This document shows, in pieces, positions 61,116 to 64,000 of a DNA stretch of 64,000 bases. The translations under genes were made by a program, and so were the position numbers. The stretch lies in assembly GCF_040712315.1 (NCBI RefSeq), contig NC_134018.1, forward strand, positions 47,121,335-47,185,334, read 5' to 3'. Numbering within the stretch: the first letter of the stretch is position 1; each line of letters begins with the position of its first letter. The notes beneath the pieces were generated by a model that was not told the DNA's origin, did not search any database, and saw only the letters and a list, made by a program, of their open reading frames with translations. This DNA is from Castanea sativa. Lineage: Eukaryota; Streptophyta; Magnoliopsida; Fagales; Fagaceae.

Positions 61116-62928
61116 ATGGCCTTTTTTCAACGCATCTTCTTCCTCTCAACTCTTCTCTTTCACCTCTTCACAATCTCAAGCTCCATAGGCATAAACTATG
61201 GCACCCTCGGCAATAACCTCCCACCACCAGCTCAAGTCGCCAACTTTATCAAAACTAAGACCATCTTTGACAGTGTCAAACTCTTTGACACCAACCCTGA
61301 GGTGCTCCGAGCCTTTGCCAATACTGGTATTTTCGTGACCGTGACTGTTGGCAATGGGGATATTCCAGCCCTTGCAGACCTTAACAATGCTCGCCAATGG
61401 GTTGCCAATAACATCGTCCCTTTCTACCCTCAGACACGGTTCCTTTATATTGCTGTTGGTAATGAAATCTTTAACACCGGTGATAACAACCTTATCTTCA
61501 AGCTTGTTCCTGCCATGAGGTCAATCCACAAGGCTCTTCTTCTCGCCAGAATCTATAACATCAAGGTTAGAGTTAGAGAAATTAGTCTAATTCAGCCTCT
61601 CTTTTTAATTTTGTATAGGCGTTTGTTTTAGGCAATTTTGATTTTTTTAATGGAAATTTGGTATCTTGTATTTTAAATCTAAAATCCAATCTAAACAAAC
61701 AAATTCATCCAATTAAACAGTAAAGTCAACAGATGAAATTATTGAAATTGAAAAAGAAACATTACAATCACATAAAGGTGTCTTATCGAAAGAAAAATAT
61801 TTAAATAACAACTTTTCTCTGATTAGATTTCATGAAAACAACCAAATTAATCCTATTTCCAAACAGTAAGGTCAAAAATTGAAATTGAAAAAATAACATA
61901 ATAATCACATAAAAGGGCCCTGCTATAATAGAATCTAAAAAATTAACATTTTTTATCTGATTATATTTTCATGAAAACAAAAGATTAATCCTATCAAACA
62001 GAACTAAGGTCAATAGTTAAAATTATTGAATTAAAAAAGAAACATATTAATCACATAAAAATGTTTAACACAACCTCTTTTCTTTTGCATAGATTTTAAT
62101 AACAAATAAAAATAGTATTAAAAGCTCAAAAAAATTGAATCTAATTAGTTTTAAAGACCATTTAAGCATCTGATTGCTCTTGTCTTGACATATTTAATTT
62201 TTTTTTTAAAATTATTTTCTTATGCCTTTAATTATATGAGATCATTCTGATGTTAATTTGACATTTTAATATTGTATTCAAAACATTGCTCTTCGAGTAT
62301 TGAATAATTAACCTTTTGATTTTCTTAAATCGCATTTCATCACTAGGTAACATCCCCTCATTCTGTTGCCATACTCGGAAAGTCGGAGCCACCAAGTCAA
62401 GGCCGATTCAGGCCAGGCTACGACCGGATTGTCTTCGGACCCATGCTCAAGTTCTTACGCCAAACCAAGTCACCCTTCATGGTCAATCCCTACCCATACT
62501 TCACCTACACACCAAATATGGCAAGCTACGCTCTCTTCAAGCGCAATGCGGGTATCCGTGACAGATACACTGGCCTTAGGTACACAAACATGTTCGACGC
62601 CATGATGGATGCTATGCACTCAGCCATGAAAGCTAGTGGATATGGAGACGTGAACATAGTTGTGGGCGAGACCGGTTGGCCAACCAGCTGCGATGGCTAC
62701 GTGGCCTGTAGCTTGAAGCATGCGGCTCTTTTTAATGGGCATTTGGTTAGGCATGTTAACTCACGTAGAGGCACACCATTGATGCCTAATCGAAGATTTG
62801 AGACGTACCTTTTCGGCATGTTTAACGAGAACCTTAAGCCAGGTCCAAATGCTGAGAGGAACTGGGGTATTTTCCAACCAGATTTCACTCCGATTTATGA
62901 TGCTGGGCTTTTGCGCAGACAGGTTTGA
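61116..62928 (+). CDS. Glucan endo-1,3-beta-glucosidase (glycoside hydrolase family 17)
   Basis: Two exons, 61116-61565 and 62347-62928 (TGA), join in phase 0 (IYNIK|VTSPHS) to 343 residues. Residues 1-24 form a signal peptide, and the mature protein starts IGINYGTLGNNLPPP, the GH17 opening. Glu117 in YIAVGNEI is the acid/base and Glu258 in VVGETGWP the nucleophile. SPFMVNPYPYF, YTNMFDAMMDAM, GTPLMPNR and FNENLKPGPNAERNWGIF are family blocks. The enzyme hydrolyses beta-1,3-glucan (callose, fungal walls) outside the cell. There is no X8/CBM43 domain or GPI-anchor tail; the protein ends soon after the catalytic domain, as in the secreted class. The ATG chosen is the one that gives a clean signal peptide; an upstream open frame (60930) lies in the promoter. 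The 0.8-kb intron holds three near-repeats of TGAAATTATTGAAATTGAAA type. Confidence 0.94.
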
Positions 62929-63339
62929 TATTTGTGTTTCATTTTGGTTTTTTTTTTTTTTTTTTTTTCGATTAAAAAAAAAATACATATGGTCAGTCCC
63001 GATGATTCTGTTGGTGAGCTATGGTTGATTCCAAAATTTTGGGATTAAACCATTAAAGTACTTTGTTGTTGTTGTTGTTGTTGTTGTTGTTTGGGTTTAA
63101 TTTATATTGTAAGTATATGTTGGGTGTAAGAAATCATGGTCGATTGAAGTATCTCTAATATGGAAAGAAAAGAATATATATCTTTTTGAATTTATTGAGG
63201 AGAGCAAGTTGGGTTCTTTAAGAGGGCCATAGAAGAGTATGGAGAAGTTTTAACTTTTAAGTTTGTTTGTTTGGTTTTAAAAAATAGTTGTTTGGATTTG
63301 ATTGTTGCTTTTGCCTTAAGGTGGAAATAAGAGTGAATT

Positions 63340-63470
63340 TCAATAATTTAACTGGTAAAATTTCTTATTATCGTATAAGAGATTTGAAATTCAATTCCTA
63401 CCGTCTACACCAAAAAACCAATTGTAGGCTTGATTTGATAATAAAAGAGTATTATTAGGAACCTATGTCA
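63340..63470 (+). mobile_element. SINE, family B, copy 1
   Basis: The words TTTAACTGGTAAAATTTCTT, GAAATTCAATTCCTACCGTC and TACACCAAAAAACCAATTG match, in the same order, the complement of 63668-63829. The B-box-like TTCAATTCC is kept. The ends and target duplication are not sure. Confidence 0.55.
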
Positions 63471-63545
63471 TAGGTTGAAACTAATTAAAAAAATAAGTAA
63501 AAACAAAAAAATTATTATTCCGTGCAATGTGGACATGAAGTAAGA

Positions 63546-63548
<3 letters not shown>

Positions 63549-63618
<70 letters not shown>
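63549..63618. repeat. Compound (CT)n(AT)n microsatellite
   Basis: About 40 bases of CT are followed by about 29 bases of AT. It lies between the two family B SINEs. Confidence 0.95.
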
Positions 63619-63621
<3 letters not shown>

Positions 63622-63667
63622 CCATATATACATACATATATATGATCCATACAGCTATATTGAACAT

Positions 63668-63829
63668 TTTTTTTATAGAAAAAGTTTCAACTTATGGTGT
63701 CGCTCTTGATGATAGCTTTTTATCATCAGACCAAGACACCAATCAGTTTTTGGTGTAGACGGAGATTGAACCCCAGATTTCTTTTTTAACCATCAAAAAC
63801 TTTACTAGTTTAGCTAGTTGGAACCCACT
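63668..63829 (-). mobile_element. SINE, family B, copy 2, 15-bp target duplication
   Basis: On the minus strand it reads GGGTTCCAACTAGCTAAACT ... GGGGTTCAATCTCCGTCTAC and CACCAAAAACTGATTGGTGT. Identical repeats AGCTATATTGAACAT flank it at 63653-63667 and 63830-63844. Confidence 0.85.
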
Positions 63830-64000
63830 AGCTATATTGAACATATACATGCTGGCTCCTGATTTTGTAAATTTATTCATCATATTATTAATATTTTGGT
63901 CACAATATAATATTTTTGCTCGAACTAATTAGTATAAGAATTTAATCCTGACTTTGAATTAAAAATTTTTAAGGTTTTTTTTTTTTATTATTTAAATTTA

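Overview
The window is eukaryotic nuclear DNA from a flowering plant. Genes are split by AT-rich introns with GT..AG borders, the spaces between them are AT-rich, and every recognisable product is a plant family member. The mix of tRNA-derived SINEs, hAT and Mutator-like MITEs, LINE remnants and GGTCCA-type repeats suggests a woody eudicot. Fagaceae (oak, chestnut or beech) is my guess from general resemblance only; no sequence here proves it.

Seven host genes can be read, most of them only after joining exons by hand. (1) The first coding exon of cytosolic triosephosphate isomerase, minus strand, at the left edge (218-256). (2) GINS subunit PSF2, plus strand, eight exons, 10642-14986, with an E2F-type site upstream. 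(3) A DUF506 (PF04720) protein, plus strand, three exons, 27704-30420. (4) A TSR2-type pre-rRNA processing protein, minus strand, four exons, 32739-36474. (5) A small MBD-like protein, minus strand, two exons separated by a 3.4-kb intron full of repeats, 40340-44121. (6) An RDM1-like RNA-directed DNA methylation protein, minus strand, about 46059-47767. (7) A secreted GH17 beta-1,3-glucanase, plus strand, two exons, 61116-62928. Genes 5 and 6 are neighbours on the same strand and both belong to families linked to DNA methylation.

The rest is mostly mobile DNA. The main element is a 7132-bp hAT transposon (49203-56334) with 12-bp perfect terminal inverted repeats and a perfect 8-bp target duplication (ATCAACAT). 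Its transposase reads through the BED finger, the RNase H-like core and the dimerisation region but has one in-frame TGA, so the copy is probably non-autonomous now. Its 5' part carries one cleanly bordered exon of a receptor-like kinase, an apparent capture of host sequence. It landed in the arm of an older inverted-repeat element whose arms are now about 7 kb apart. A shorter element with related ends (42793-43368) lies in the MBD-like intron.

Smaller elements with readable insertion footprints: hAT MITEs at 4812-5390, 21174-21735 and 33812-34464 (each with a perfect 8-bp duplication); Mutator-like MITEs at 14319-14540, 58543-58930 and 59402-59593; a Stowaway at 17027-17297 nested in another MITE; SINEs of at least four families. 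Unusual repeats include a GTACA-palindrome array (6665-7870, with a smaller block at 2620-3010), a GC-rich 30-33-bp minisatellite inside a TIR-bounded element (18031-19022), and a 220-bp tandem duplication in which one copy holds a MITE and the other preserves the empty site. Stretches not listed are AT-rich intergenic or intronic DNA in which I see no gene.
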